A stretch of DNA of 64,000 nucleotides from NCBI RefSeq assembly GCF_030930995.1, contig NZ_CP133217.1, forward strand, positions 3,090,001 to 3,154,000, written 5' to 3'. Source of the DNA: Thiothrix subterranea (GTDB lineage: Bacteria > Pseudomonadota > Gammaproteobacteria > Thiotrichales > Thiotrichaceae). The notes beneath the pieces were generated by a model that searched no databases, was not told the DNA's origin, and worked only from the letters and a program-made list of their open reading frames with translations. Shown piece by piece: positions 36,071 through 45,418 of this stretch; the stretch's first letter is position 1; each line of letters opens with the position of its first letter. The translations under genes were made by a program, and so were the position numbers.

Positions 36071-37054
36071 TCACTCCCGCTCTATCCGCAACACGGCGGC
36101 TAACAGCGTCAGCACCAGTGCCGCCAGTAACGGCCAACGGAACAATTCTTGCTGCGGTCGCCATTGCTGCGCTTCTTTTTCCACAGGTTCGAGCCGATCC
36201 AATTCCGCGTAAATCTTGTGAAACTCTTCGGTATCACGCGCCCGAAAATACATCCCACCCGTGCCGGTCGCAATCGCCTTCAACGTGCGCTCATCCAAAT
36301 CCGCCGAAGGATTCATCAATTGAAACCCAAAAACGCTGCGCATCTGGTCACTTTCCGAACCGATCCCCACCGTGTAAATTTTTAAACCCACGGCTGCCGC
36401 CATCTCCGCCGCTTCCAAGGGGCTGACACTGCCAGCGGTATTAGCGCCATCGGTCATCAGAATCAGGACACGGTTTTTTTCCGGGCTATCTTGCAAGCGT
36501 TTCAGCGCCAGCCCAATCGCATCGCCAATCGCGGTACGTTCGCCCGCCAAACCAATTTGCGATTCATTCAACAAGCGCAGCACGGTTTGACGGTCAAAAG
36601 TTAACGGCGCTTGCAAATACGCCTGATCACCGAATAACACCATGCCGATGCGGTCGCCGGTACGTTTGCGCACAAACTCCCCCGCCACCGCTTTGGTTGC
36701 GACCAAACGGTCAACCACCTGCCCATTGAGGATAAAATCTTGCTCTTGCATACTGCCCGACAAATCGACAGCCAGCATCAAATCGCGCCCCGACACCGGC
36801 ATTGCCACTGTATCGCCTACCCACACCGGACGCGCCGCTGCCGCTACCAATAAGATCCACGCTGCACTCGCCAGCAACAACGCCAACAAGCCAAACCACG
36901 AACGCCCCAATACCTTGCCACCCTGCTGAAAATCCTCCAAAAACGGGACTTTCAAGGCAACCCCTTGCTTGGGTTCTGCCGGTTTCAACCACCAACGCAC
37001 CACCAGCGGTAACGGTAGCAAAATAAATAGCCACCACCAGAGGAATTCATACAT
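36071..37054 (-). CDS. VWA-domain membrane protein (BatA-like)
   Basis: About 327 residues from ATG 37054 (MYEFLWWWLFILLPLPLVVR), with GGGGAAAG upstream; it overlaps the DUF4381 gene by eight bases. N-terminal membrane helices are followed by a VWA domain with MIDAS residues in VDLSGSM and MTDGANTAG, and a final membrane helix (FRWPLLAALVLTLLAAVL). It belongs to the MoxR-associated module, where it probably pairs with the next VWA-TPR protein. Confidence 0.9.
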   Translation of the reverse strand: MYEFLWWWLFILLPLPLVVRWWLKPAEPKQGVALKVPFLEDFQQGGKVLGRSWFGLLALLLASAAWILLVAAAARPVWVGDTVAMPVSGRDLMLAVDLSGSMQEQDFILNGQVVDRLVATKAVAGEFVRKRTGDRIGMVLFGDQAYLQAPLTFDRQTVLRLLNESQIGLAGERTAIGDAIGLALKRLQDSPEKNRVLILMTDGANTAGSVSPLEAAEMAAAVGLKIYTVGIGSESDQMRSVFGFQLMNPSADLDERTLKAIATGTGGMYFRARDTEEFHKIYAELDRLEPVEKEAQQWRPQQELFRWPLLAALVLTLLAAVLRIERE

Positions 37055-37523
37055 GATCTTTCCCCCGTTGTAGCTTGATCCATTCACGAGTGGCTTGCAG
37101 CACGGCTTTGGTTTCGGCTTGCGTCTCTGGGCGATAGGGAATTTCGGTGAGTAAATGTGCCAACTTGCCGCTAAATAAGGGCTTACCTGCTTTATCGTCC
37201 AAAAATTTGACCCACGCCGCGCCGGTCAGCCCCGCCACGGTTTGCCGCCCGTACTGACTGATCGCAACCCGCCGTAGCAAAACGGACAGTTCGCGCAATA
37301 AGTCTTTGGTATTCGTGCCGTATTGACGTTGCAAGCGTTCCAACTCCAGCAAAGCGCTTTCCAAGCCTTGCTCAGCACGTTTTTGCTGCTGCCAACGCCA
37401 GAATAACCACGCAATCACTGCCAACATCAAACCCGCGAGCATCCACCACCCCGGTGCTGGCGGCCACCAGCCAATCGGGTCGGGCAAATGAATATCACGT
37501 AACGGGAGTTCTTCCGGGTTCAT
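37047..37523 (-). CDS. DUF4381 membrane protein of the MoxR operon
   Basis: A 158-residue protein. It begins LPLRDIHLPDPIGWWPPAPGWW, the DUF4381 hallmark, then has one membrane helix (MLAGLMLAVIAWLFWRW) and a helical cytoplasmic domain (LLRELSVLLRRVAISQYGRQ). The family occurs almost only in MoxR-DUF58-VWA operons. The role is unknown. It overlaps both neighbours. Confidence 0.9.
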   Translation of the reverse strand: MNPEELPLRDIHLPDPIGWWPPAPGWWMLAGLMLAVIAWLFWRWQQQKRAEQGLESALLELERLQRQYGTNTKDLLRELSVLLRRVAISQYGRQTVAGLTGAAWVKFLDDKAGKPLFSGKLAHLLTEIPYRPETQAETKAVLQATREWIKLQRGKDHV

Positions 37524-38437
37524 CGCAACCCCCGTGACAATTTCAGCAAGCGTTCGTTATCGCTGTCAGCGGTCGACAATTGCACCAATGGAATCCGGTA
37601 GCTGCGACTGAATTCCTGCAAGGTTTTTGCCGCTTGCGCCACACGATTGCTATAACGGTCGCGCCACAGCCGCAAACCCAAATTCAGTAATAAATGCCGT
37701 TTACCGTCGGTTAAACGCAAGCTGCCGTTATTGGGCAGTTTCTCTTCAAATGGATCGTGAATTTCCACCAAGGTTAATTGCGAATGTTGCGCAATCATTG
37801 CCAATTGCCGTAATGCTGCCGGTGTCACTTGCCGAAAATCACTCAGAATAAACAATTGACTGCCCGGCTGTGTCACCCGCCGTAAGCGCGTCCAACTGGC
37901 TTGCAAATCGCTACGACTCGGCTCAGCGACCGTAGGGCGGGTCATGTCGCTTAACTGCCGCAACAAATGCAAAGCCGCCGAACGGCTCCGCGACGGTTTA
38001 AATTCGGTATGCGTGCCATTTTGCAAAATACCGCCGATGCGGTCGCCATCATCAAGGGTTTTCCACAGTAGCAATGCCGCAATCTGTGCTGCCAACACCG
38101 ATTTAAAGCGCCCACGGGTGGCAAAAAACATCGACGGGCGTAAATCCACCCACAATAACACCGGCTTTTCGCGTTCTTCTTCAAACACCTTGGTATGCAC
38201 TCGCCCGCTACGTGCCGTTACCCGCCAGTCAATGGTGCGAATATCATCACCGGGCTGGTACATGCGCGACTCCGCAAAGTCCATGCCGCGCCCTTTGTGG
38301 ACTGAACGGTGCAAGCCTGCATGACGCGCCCGAATATGCTTTTTCGCCAAATGCAAGGTGCGCACCTGCCCCTGTAAACGCAACAAGGATTGCAGGGAAC
38401 TAAACACAATCCCTTCGCCAGCGACACCTGCCATCAA
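37520..38437 (-). CDS. DUF58 protein of the MoxR operon
   Basis: A 305-residue soluble protein with the DUF58 motif HKGRGMDFAESRMYQPGDDIRTIDWRVTAR, shown here only by its ends. A degenerate VWA-like region follows (LLWVDLRPSMFF). DUF58 proteins accompany MoxR ATPases and VWA proteins and may act as adaptors. It overlaps moxR by four bases. Confidence 0.9.
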   Translation of the reverse strand: MMAGVAGEGIVFSSLQSLLRLQGQVRTLHLAKKHIRARHAGLHRSVHKGRGMDFAESRMYQPGDDIRTIDWRVTARSGRVHTKVFEEEREKPVLLWVDLRPSMFFATRGRFKSVLAAQIAALLLWKTLDDGDRIGGILQNGTHTEFKPSRSRSAALHLLRQLSDMTRPTVAEPSRSDLQASWTRLRRVTQPGSQLFILSDFRQVTPAALRQLAMIAQHSQLTLVEIHDPFEEKLPNNGSLRLTDGKRHLLLNLGLRLWRDRYSNRVAQAAKTLQEFSRSYRIPLVQLSTADSDNERLLKLSRGLR

Positions 38438-39405
38438 GGGACTGCCACCAAAGCCAGTAATTCATCAATGATATGGTTGGCGGTCATGCCATCCGCTTCG
38501 GCTTCAAACGTCAGCAATAAACGGTGGCGTAACACGTCATGCGCCACCGCCTGAACGTCTTCGGGGCTGACGAAATCGCGCCCCGCCAACCATGCATGAG
38601 CGCGGGCGCACCGATCCAGTGACAAGGTGGCACGCGGGCTACCGCCATAGGCAATGCTGCCCGCCAAGGATTTACCGTAACGTTCGGGGTTGCGGGTTGC
38701 CAACACCAATTGCAACAGGTAGGTTTCCACCTTGTCGGTCATGTAAATATTCAGCACATCCTGCCGCGCCAGTGCCACGTCATTCCGGCTGACCAGCGGC
38801 GCAACGGCTTCTTTCTCATGGCGCACTTGCTGCATGGCTTCTTTACGCCCCAAATGCAGAATGACTTTTTCTTCGGCAGGCGTTGGGTAATCAACCATCA
38901 CGTGCATTAGGAAACGGTCGAGTTGCGCTTCCGGCAAACGGTACGTGCCTTCCTGCTCAATCGGGTTTTGGGTCGCCATCACCAAAAACGGTTCGGGCAA
39001 TTTCCAAGTCGTACCTGCAACGGTAATTTGGCGTTCTGCCATCGCCTCCAACAGCGCGGATTGCACTTTGGCAGGCGCACGGTTGATTTCATCCGCGAGG
39101 ATCAAATTGTGAAACAACGGGCCTTTCTGGAAGTGGAACGAGCCATCATTGGGGTGGAATACTTCCGTGCCGGTAATATCCGCTGGCAATAGATCCGGCG
39201 TGAACTGCACACGGTGGAAATCGCCCTCGATTCCCTGCCCCAACACCTGAATGGCGCGGGTTTTCGCCAAGCCCGGCGCACCTTCCACCAGCAAATGCCC
39301 ATCCGCCAGCAATGCGATCATCAGACGATTGATCAGGGATTTTTGCCCAATGATTTTGCTTTGCAAATACTGGGACAACTTGTCAAAGTTTTCTTTTTGG
39401 TTCAT
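38434..39405 (-). CDS. MoxR-family AAA+ ATPase
   Basis: A 323-residue ATPase. Walker A is GAPGLAKTRAI (with Ala for the usual Gly), Walker B is LILADEINRAPAKVQSALLEAM, and sensor 1 is ATQNPIEQEGTY. MoxR ATPases act as chaperones that load metals or remodel VWA-domain partners. It is the first gene of the six-gene operon running to batD, so it sets expression for the module. It is divergent from bolA. Confidence 0.94.
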   Translation of the reverse strand: MNQKENFDKLSQYLQSKIIGQKSLINRLMIALLADGHLLVEGAPGLAKTRAIQVLGQGIEGDFHRVQFTPDLLPADITGTEVFHPNDGSFHFQKGPLFHNLILADEINRAPAKVQSALLEAMAERQITVAGTTWKLPEPFLVMATQNPIEQEGTYRLPEAQLDRFLMHVMVDYPTPAEEKVILHLGRKEAMQQVRHEKEAVAPLVSRNDVALARQDVLNIYMTDKVETYLLQLVLATRNPERYGKSLAGSIAYGGSPRATLSLDRCARAHAWLAGRDFVSPEDVQAVAHDVLRHRLLLTFEAEADGMTANHIIDELLALVAVP

Positions 39406-39497
39406 GTTCGCAGCTAGTTATGTGGGTGTAGGGCGGAATATACGCGCCCCGTTCCCGTGGTTTCAAGTTAATCATCGTTAATTCAAGTGTAGAGAGT

Positions 39498-39812
39498 ATG
39501 ACCATCCAAACCCAAATTGAACAGAAAATCCAACAGGCCATGCAACCTGACTTCCTCGAAGTCGTCAACGAAAGCCACATGCACAATGTGCCGCCCGGTT
39601 CGGAATCGCATTTTAAGGTGACGGTTGTGAGTGAACAGTTCAATGGAAAAATGCTGATTGCACGCCATCGGCAGATTAATGGCATTTTAGCCGACGAATT
39701 AAATGGCAAGATTCACGCGCTGGCATTGCATACGCTGACGCCGGAAGAACATTTCGCGAAAGCAGGCAAAGTGGCGGAATCGCCCTTGTGCATGGGCGGC
39801 GGCAAGGCATAA
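39498..39812 (+). CDS. bolA: BolA-family protein
   Basis: A 104-residue BolA with the class-II KH-like fold: [20 protein letters not shown], the invariant His in [12 protein letters not shown], and the RHRQINGIL strand. BolA proteins bind monothiol glutaredoxins through a shared [2Fe-2S] cluster and affect shape and stress responses. The extra C-terminal CMGGGKA adds a Cys. Its 3' end meets the terminator of the convergent Rrf2 gene. Confidence 0.94.
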   Translation: MTIQTQIEQKIQQAMQPDFLEVVNESHMHNVPPGSESHFKVTVVSEQFNGKMLIARHRQINGILADELNGKIHALALHTLTPEEHFAKAGKVAESPLCMGGGKA

Positions 39813-39847
39813 AAAAAGCGGGGTTGTTGGCTCAGGACAACCCCGCT
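39810..39847 (-). terminator. Strong intrinsic terminator of the Rrf2-type gene
   Basis: On the minus strand the 11-bp stem AGCGGGGTTGT/ACAACCCCGCT with a 9-base loop is followed by seven T residues (A run 39810-39816). It ends the Rrf2 transcript. For bolA the stem lacks a T run on its own side. Confidence 0.85.
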
Positions 39848-39922
39848 GGGAGATGCTGCCCGAATGTTGGAGGAGTCTGGGCAGCCGTGCGAAAACGTTA
39901 GCGTTATCTATTATCTTTCAAG

Positions 39923-40426
39923 TTACATAGCCATTTGATGGCTCATGCCCGGTCTTAGTTCCCTTGCTGGGAACATTCTGGCAATTAAACTGGCGGTTTC
40001 ACCCATCCGGTAAGATTTACGCGGCAATTCATGACCTTCCATCAGACTATCCAGCGTAATGTCTTCCATGAAGCGGTAAAACTGACCGCTCAAGTCTGAC
40101 CACATGCGTTGCACCAAATCCTGACCGCGTAACGCTGCGCTGTGTGAGGCATTCATGGCGACGACAGTATCATCTTCAGCGGCCTGAATAATTTCTGCCA
40201 AGGTGATTTCGTCGGCATGACGGCTTAAACGATAACCACCGCCGGGGCCGCGAATGCCTTCAACCAGCCCTTCATGGCGCAAGCGGGCGAATATCTGTTC
40301 CAGATAAGACAACGAAATTCCTTGCTGTGCCGCCAGATCACCCAAGCGCACCGCACCGTCGTCATCGTGGATAGCCAACGCCAGCATCGCCATAATCGCG
40401 TGTTGACCTTGTGTGGATAGTTTCAT
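39923..40426 (-). CDS. Rrf2-family regulator without Fe-S cysteines
   Basis: A 167-residue Rrf2/IscR-like winged-helix protein. The DNA-binding part is clear (MKLSTQGQHAIMAMLALAIH, GISLSYLEQIFARLRHEGLV, GPGGGYRLSR). IscR and NsrR use three cysteines around residues 92-104 to hold a cluster; this protein has no cysteine at all, and the region reads VVAMNASHSAALRGQDL. It therefore cannot use that sensing mode and may respond to another ligand or act constitutively. AGGAGA lies five bases before the ATG. Inverted repeats upstream may be its operator. Confidence 0.88.
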   Translation of the reverse strand: MKLSTQGQHAIMAMLALAIHDDDGAVRLGDLAAQQGISLSYLEQIFARLRHEGLVEGIRGPGGGYRLSRHADEITLAEIIQAAEDDTVVAMNASHSAALRGQDLVQRMWSDLSGQFYRFMEDITLDSLMEGHELPRKSYRMGETASLIARMFPARELRPGMSHQMAM

Positions 40427-40428
40427 GT

Positions 40429-40483
40429 CTGTCTCCTAATGAGTACTTGTCATTGATCTTTAACAAGCACTATACGGAGACAG
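40429..40483 (-). promoter_or_regulatory. Candidate operator region of the Rrf2-type gene
   Basis: CTGTCTCC (40429-40436) and GGAGACAG (40476-40483) form a perfect inverted repeat around a second one, ACTTGT (40445-40450) with ACAAGC (40463-40468). The inner half of the first arm is also the ribosome-binding site. The nested symmetry just upstream of a regulator gene suggests autoregulation. Confidence 0.45.
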
Positions 40484-40561
40484 CACACTAAGGAAAAGTC
40501 GAAATTTTTATTCAAATAGTTCGTAAAAAACGAATATTTCTTTTGAAAACATTAAAATTAT

Positions 40562-41728
40562 TTAACCTTTCCGTAACATATCCAGATTACGCTGCGCATC
40601 GGCATTGCCTTTGCTGGCGGCATCAGTGAATAATTTTTCAGCTTTTTTACTGTCTTTTTTAACGCCTTTTCCCAATACAAACAGTACGCCTAGGTTGTTT
40701 TGGGCTTCAGTGAATCCCGCTTTAGCGGCTTTATCATACCAGTAAGCGGCTTGTTTATCGTTTTGCGTGACACCGCGCCCGTCTTCATATAACAATCCAA
40801 GGTTATATTGGGCTTTAGGGTAATGCTGCTTCGCGGCTTGCTCATACCAATACGCCGCTTCACGCAAATCCGCTGGCAAACCGCCAAGACCGTCTTCGTA
40901 CAACGTACCCAACATCAATTGCGCTTGCTTATCCCCCGATTCGGCTGACTGACGCAACACGTCAGGTTCAATCCCCGTGAGATCGAGCTTATTTGGCGCA
41001 TCGTCGCCCTGATCAGCGGGTTGCGCCATCATCGGCAGAGACACGGGCGTGGAAACAGGTTGCGGGCGACTAGCAGGATTCACCACCGGAATTTTTGGCA
41101 TTAAAGCCGGTGGCTGCTGTTCTTGCATTTTTAGGTTATTAGAAGTGGCAAGCGCTTGCGCAGGTGCGCCATTATCCAGTGAAAGCAGCGCTAAGCGGGC
41201 AGCAACATGGCCTTGTGATGCCGCTTGATCAAACCAGTGCCGCGCCTGTTGGTCATCAGCGGGTACGTATTGCCCATTCGCATACAATAAACCTAAGCCG
41301 TATTGGGCTTCCATGTATCCGGCTTGAGCAGCACGCTGTTGCCAAGTGAGTGATTGTTTAATATCGGCTTGCGGATTTTCCTCATTGCGGTACAACATGG
41401 CTAATTTGTATTGCGCTTTGGCGTCACCGCTCTCGGCTGCCGTCTTTAATGTAGCCAACTCACCGCCCATATTAGCGTCTGTTTTGCGGCGATTACGATA
41501 CCAATTTTCCACGCTAGATCCCTTGGATGACTCACCGGCGGGTGGCGCAGTGGCGCTCGCGGGGATGTTCCCATTCCAAGGGGGTGGCGCTTCATTCATA
41601 TGAACCGACTGTGAAGGCTCAATCTGCGGGTTAGCGGCAAGCGGCAATGCTGCACTCGCCATCCCCAGCAGCAATAGTGGGGAGGTGAACAGAGAATATG
41701 TCCAACGCTGTACTTTTATCGTTCTCAT
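40562..41728 (-). CDS. Exported Sel1-repeat protein
   Basis: About 388 residues from ATG 41728. A signal peptide (FTSPLLLLGMASAALPLAA) is followed by a disordered region and at least five Sel1-like repeats in two groups. Examples are AKAQYKLAMLYRNEENPQ, MEAQYGLGLLYANGQYVP, KQAQLMLGTLYEDGLG, PKAQYNLGLLYEDGRG and TEAQNNLGVLFVLGKG. Sel1 repeats make helical scaffolds for protein contacts. A Pro-rich linker separates the two groups. The partner is unknown. Confidence 0.87.
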   Translation of the reverse strand: MRTIKVQRWTYSLFTSPLLLLGMASAALPLAANPQIEPSQSVHMNEAPPPWNGNIPASATAPPAGESSKGSSVENWYRNRRKTDANMGGELATLKTAAESGDAKAQYKLAMLYRNEENPQADIKQSLTWQQRAAQAGYMEAQYGLGLLYANGQYVPADDQQARHWFDQAASQGHVAARLALLSLDNGAPAQALATSNNLKMQEQQPPALMPKIPVVNPASRPQPVSTPVSLPMMAQPADQGDDAPNKLDLTGIEPDVLRQSAESGDKQAQLMLGTLYEDGLGGLPADLREAAYWYEQAAKQHYPKAQYNLGLLYEDGRGVTQNDKQAAYWYDKAAKAGFTEAQNNLGVLFVLGKGVKKDSKKAEKLFTDAASKGNADAQRNLDMLRKG

Positions 41729-41885
41729 GGCAACACCGATACTCAATAGAAAATTATGATTATGGATTTTTTATAGATAATGATGATTCTGCCAATCAGC
41801 AACCTAACCCCAGATGAATATTTTTTTTCAAGCACCTATTGCTATAGTATTAGTCTGGAATAAGGGGTTTTAAGGGGAAACGTGA

Positions 41886-42545
41886 GTGTCTGCGCAGGAT
41901 CTAGCTAAATACATCAAAAATCGCCTGACAGCGTTAAACATGACCATGGTAGCCGCCGCCGAACGTTCTAAGATTTCGCGGCAAACATGGCACAAACTCC
42001 TGAACGCCGATATAGACGAGGCAAGGCTTTCCACGCTAATGAAAGTCGCTGAAACCCTGCAAACGCACCCGCTCAGCATGTTGCGCATCTATTTTCACGG
42101 CAAACAACTCAGCCATTTTAGCGCCCAGTACAGCGGCAATAATAAATTTGCCAGCGGCTTTATTGCTGATGTTACTTACCCTGATAATAGCATTGTGCAA
42201 ACCGGGCAAGTTTTTGAAAAAATCTGGGAAGTCGAAAATCTTGGTACTCAGGCGTGGATTGACTGGCGTTTACAATGCGTGGATGAACACTTAAGCGTGC
42301 AAACCTTAATAGGCTCAGAACACTATAACGGCAATGGCTCCCAATACAGTTTAATGCCATTGGTTGATAGCATCCCCATTCCTATCACCCAACCGGGTGA
42401 AAAAGTACGATTGCACGTGCAATTTCGGGCGCCCGATTTTCCTTGTACTACCATTTCACATTGGAAGAGCACGGATGCGGCAGGCAATATTATTTTTCCT
42501 CATCTGACTGGATTGTATTGTCTGGTCAAAGTTATATCACTCTAA
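41886..42545 (+). CDS. HTH-domain protein fused to an NBR1-like Ig domain
   Basis: A 219-residue protein starting at GTG 41886. Residues 1-65 are an XRE-like helix-turn-helix (MTMVAAAERSKISRQTWHKL). Residues ~85-218 resemble the Ig-like FW domain of NBR1: FIADVTYPDNSIVQTGQVFEKIW, ENLGTQAWIDWRLQCVDE, and ITQPGEKVRLHVQFRAP with ISHWKSTDAAG. Bacterial HTH-FW fusions exist but their ligands are unclear. It is followed 16 bases later by a TonB-dependent receptor gene, which it may regulate. Confidence 0.75.
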   Translation: MSAQDLAKYIKNRLTALNMTMVAAAERSKISRQTWHKLLNADIDEARLSTLMKVAETLQTHPLSMLRIYFHGKQLSHFSAQYSGNNKFASGFIADVTYPDNSIVQTGQVFEKIWEVENLGTQAWIDWRLQCVDEHLSVQTLIGSEHYNGNGSQYSLMPLVDSIPIPITQPGEKVRLHVQFRAPDFPCTTISHWKSTDAAGNIIFPHLTGLYCLVKVISL

Positions 42546-42561
42546 AACCACTACAAACACC

Positions 42562-44526
42562 ATGGAACTACCCAATCACGACGTCTTAATCGTTGACGTG
42601 CAACGTTCGCCACCACCTTTAGCCATTTACGGGCAAGCACCCGACAAACTGCCCCAGTCCAACACCCGGATTAACCCCCAACAAACCGGCAATAATGGCA
42701 GCAACCGCTTGGAAGATTTCGCCGATTACACCCCCGGCGTACAGCTTGGGCGCAATCAAGCGGGGATAGGCAGCGACGTTTACCTGCGCGGCTATCCCCT
42801 CAATGGCAATATGCAACTCGATGGCTTACTCGATGTGCAAGGCTTTTACCTGCGCGACCCCGCCACCTTGGAGAGCATTGAGATCAGCAAAGGCTTGAAC
42901 TCGGTGTTATTCGGCTCAGGTTCACCCGGTGGCACGCTCAATTACGTCAGCAAACAACCGTATTTTTCACCGCAACGTAGCGGGCAGTTCACCGCAGGTT
43001 CACCCGACAGTTTGCATACCGTGCTGGACGTGAATCAACCTTTCGCCCAAACCAACTGGGCCGGGCGTTTGCTCATGGTCGGGCAACAAGGCGAAACCGG
43101 ACGCGCCAACGTCGGCGACGACCGCTTTACTTTTCTGCCATCGCTGTTGTGGCAAACCGCGCAGCAATCGCTATTGCTGGAGCTGGAACACGGCTGGCAA
43201 AACCGCGAATACGATTTTGATAACGTCTTTTATCAAGGCAAACCGATTTATAACGTTTCCTACGTTGACCCGCGCTCCTACGCCCAGCGGCGCATGAATC
43301 GCGTAAGCGGCACGTATACGCGCGATTGGGGCAATGGATGGGAAACACTGCTGCAAGCTAACCAGATCGATGCCAAGCGCGATGAACGTTGGATCGGTTT
43401 TGCCTATTTACCCGTCAGCGGCACGGCACTTCCCGGCTATTACCGCGATGCGCAATACGCGCAAACGCAACAAGCGTTACGCGCCGAACTGTCGCGGCAT
43501 TACACCCACGGCATGAGCCAACACCACACCCGCCTCGGTGTGAGTGGGCATTCGGTTGAAATTGACCTAAAACGCCAATTTCGCACCGGCCTGTTCAGCC
43601 TTGATTTGTTTAACCCCACCTTTGATTTTCCGCTGCCAGACGCTGATAAGCTGACCAAACGCGAAGCTGTCACCTTGCGCAAAGAGCGAGCCGTTTATTG
43701 GCAACACCATGCTGAAATTGGCGACCGCTGGGGCATTCATGCCGGGGTGCGCAATAGCCAATACCAAGCGGATTACGCCTCCCCTACCCTCGCCTTTCAG
43801 GAAACCGATGCCGCTGACACCTCCACCGCACTGGGGCTGACCTGGCAAGCCACGCCGCATTGGCAAGCGTTCGCCAGCCGCAATGAATCGTTCGCCCCCA
43901 ATATTGGCATGGACAAAAACGAACAATTTTTTGCCCCGCTCCAAGGCGTGCAACATGAAATCGGCGTGCGTCATCAGCATGAAACCCGTCAAGGCAAACC
44001 ACTCAATAGCAACCTGAGCGTTTACCGAATTGATCAGGAAAATGTCACCACCCGTGACGCTAGCGAACCGGGCGCATTAATGCTTACCGGCAAAACGCGC
44101 TCACAAGGCGTGGAAGCCAACGTCAGCATTCCCGTCAGCAAAAAACTGACCGTGAACACGGCCTATAACTACAGCGATGCCCGCATCACTGCCAACAACG
44201 ACGGTAACACCGGCAACCATTTACACAATATCCCCCGACACAGCGGCTCGTTGACGCTGGATTACACCCCCAACGCCCGCACGCACCTCACACTGGGCGC
44301 GGTAAAAGTCGGCAAACGCCCCGGTGACGATGCCAATAGCTTTGACGTTCCGGCATACACGCGCTTGGATGCGGGAGCGACTTGGCAACTCAACCGCAAC
44401 ACCACGCTCAAAGCAGGCGTGCGCAATTTGCTGAATGAAGATTACGTCGCCGCCTCCGAAGGCGTTGATTTCATTGTACAAGGGCGCAAACGCACCGTGA
44501 CCTTGGGATTGGAGGTAGATTTCTAA
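42562..44526 (+). CDS. TonB-dependent siderophore receptor lacking a visible signal peptide
   Basis: A 654-residue outer-membrane receptor. The plug domain (NRLEDFADYTPGVQLG, DVYLRGYPLNGNMQLDGL, LESIEISKGLNSVLFGSGSP) and a 22-strand-type barrel with terminal aromatic residue (RTVTLGLEVDF) fit the siderophore-receptor family. The N-terminus starts MELPNHDVLIVDVQ with no hydrophobic export signal, and in-frame codons upstream reach a stop without one. There is also no good ribosome site. The gene may have lost its 5' end, or its start lies elsewhere by frameshift. It abuts moeB, whose ATG follows the stop codon directly. Confidence 0.85.
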   Translation: MELPNHDVLIVDVQRSPPPLAIYGQAPDKLPQSNTRINPQQTGNNGSNRLEDFADYTPGVQLGRNQAGIGSDVYLRGYPLNGNMQLDGLLDVQGFYLRDPATLESIEISKGLNSVLFGSGSPGGTLNYVSKQPYFSPQRSGQFTAGSPDSLHTVLDVNQPFAQTNWAGRLLMVGQQGETGRANVGDDRFTFLPSLLWQTAQQSLLLELEHGWQNREYDFDNVFYQGKPIYNVSYVDPRSYAQRRMNRVSGTYTRDWGNGWETLLQANQIDAKRDERWIGFAYLPVSGTALPGYYRDAQYAQTQQALRAELSRHYTHGMSQHHTRLGVSGHSVEIDLKRQFRTGLFSLDLFNPTFDFPLPDADKLTKREAVTLRKERAVYWQHHAEIGDRWGIHAGVRNSQYQADYASPTLAFQETDAADTSTALGLTWQATPHWQAFASRNESFAPNIGMDKNEQFFAPLQGVQHEIGVRHQHETRQGKPLNSNLSVYRIDQENVTTRDASEPGALMLTGKTRSQGVEANVSIPVSKKLTVNTAYNYSDARITANNDGNTGNHLHNIPRHSGSLTLDYTPNARTHLTLGAVKVGKRPGDDANSFDVPAYTRLDAGATWQLNRNTTLKAGVRNLLNEDYVAASEGVDFIVQGRKRTVTLGLEVDF

Positions 44527-45279
44527 ATGGACGACACACAACTGCTGCGCTACAGCCGCCAAATTCTGCTCCCTGAAGTCGACATCAACGGGCAAGAACG
44601 CCTGTTAGCCTCAAAAGTGTTGGTCATTGGCATGGGCGGCTTGGGCGCACCCGTCACGCTTTACCTCGCCGCCGCTGGGATTGGGCAACTCACGCTGGTC
44701 GATTTTGATACCGTGGATTTGAGCAATTTACAACGCCAAGTGATTCACAGCACCGCCACGATTGGGCAACTGAAAGTCGACTCTGCCGCACAAACTGCCC
44801 GCGCGTTGAATCCAAACATCCAGATTAATACGATTCAACACAAACTCGAAGAAACTGAATTACTTAGCGTGGTTAGCTCACACGATGCCATCGTCGATTG
44901 CAGCGACAATTTCCCCACGCGCTTTGCGCTCAACCGTGCGTGCAAAATCGCCGCCAAGCCATTGATTTCAGGCGCGGTGATTCGTTTAGAAGGGCAAATC
45001 ACCACCTTCGACTTTCGCCAGCCACATACCGCGTGCTATCGCTGCCTTTACACGGAAGACGGCACGCAGGAGGACACCTGTAGCACCACCGGCATTCTTG
45101 CGCCATTGGCAGGCATTATTGGCAGTATGCAAGCCGCAGAAACCCTCAAAGCGTTATTGGATTTGCCCACGCTAAGCGGGCGGCTGTTATTGCTGGATGC
45201 GAAGCAGATGCGCTGGCGCGACATGCACTTAACGCCAGACCCCGATTGCCCGATTTGTGCGCTCGGCAATAAAAAATAA
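44527..45279 (+). CDS. moeB: MoeB/ThiF-family adenylyltransferase
   Basis: A 250-residue E1-like enzyme. The sequence has LRYSRQILLPEVDINGQERL, the nucleotide loop VIGMGGLGAPVTLYLAAAG, FDTVDLSNLQRQVIH and DCSDNFPTRFALN. Zinc cysteines occur as CYRCLY and CPIC. MoeB adenylates MoaD for molybdopterin synthesis, and ThiF does the same for ThiS; wording and length favour MoeB. It directly follows the receptor gene with no gap, which suggests co-transcription but not shared function. Confidence 0.9.
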   Translation: MDDTQLLRYSRQILLPEVDINGQERLLASKVLVIGMGGLGAPVTLYLAAAGIGQLTLVDFDTVDLSNLQRQVIHSTATIGQLKVDSAAQTARALNPNIQINTIQHKLEETELLSVVSSHDAIVDCSDNFPTRFALNRACKIAAKPLISGAVIRLEGQITTFDFRQPHTACYRCLYTEDGTQEDTCSTTGILAPLAGIIGSMQAAETLKALLDLPTLSGRLLLLDAKQMRWRDMHLTPDPDCPICALGNKK

Positions 45280-45418
45280 CGCGCTCATACCCAAAATTTT
45301 GAACATTGTCTTAAACTACTGGTTCGGTGAAGTCTTTAGCGATACGTTGAAAATGGTGAACCAAAATCACACTTATGTCGTCAGATAGACAGTTTTTTTA
45401 CAAACATTGGAGGTATGT

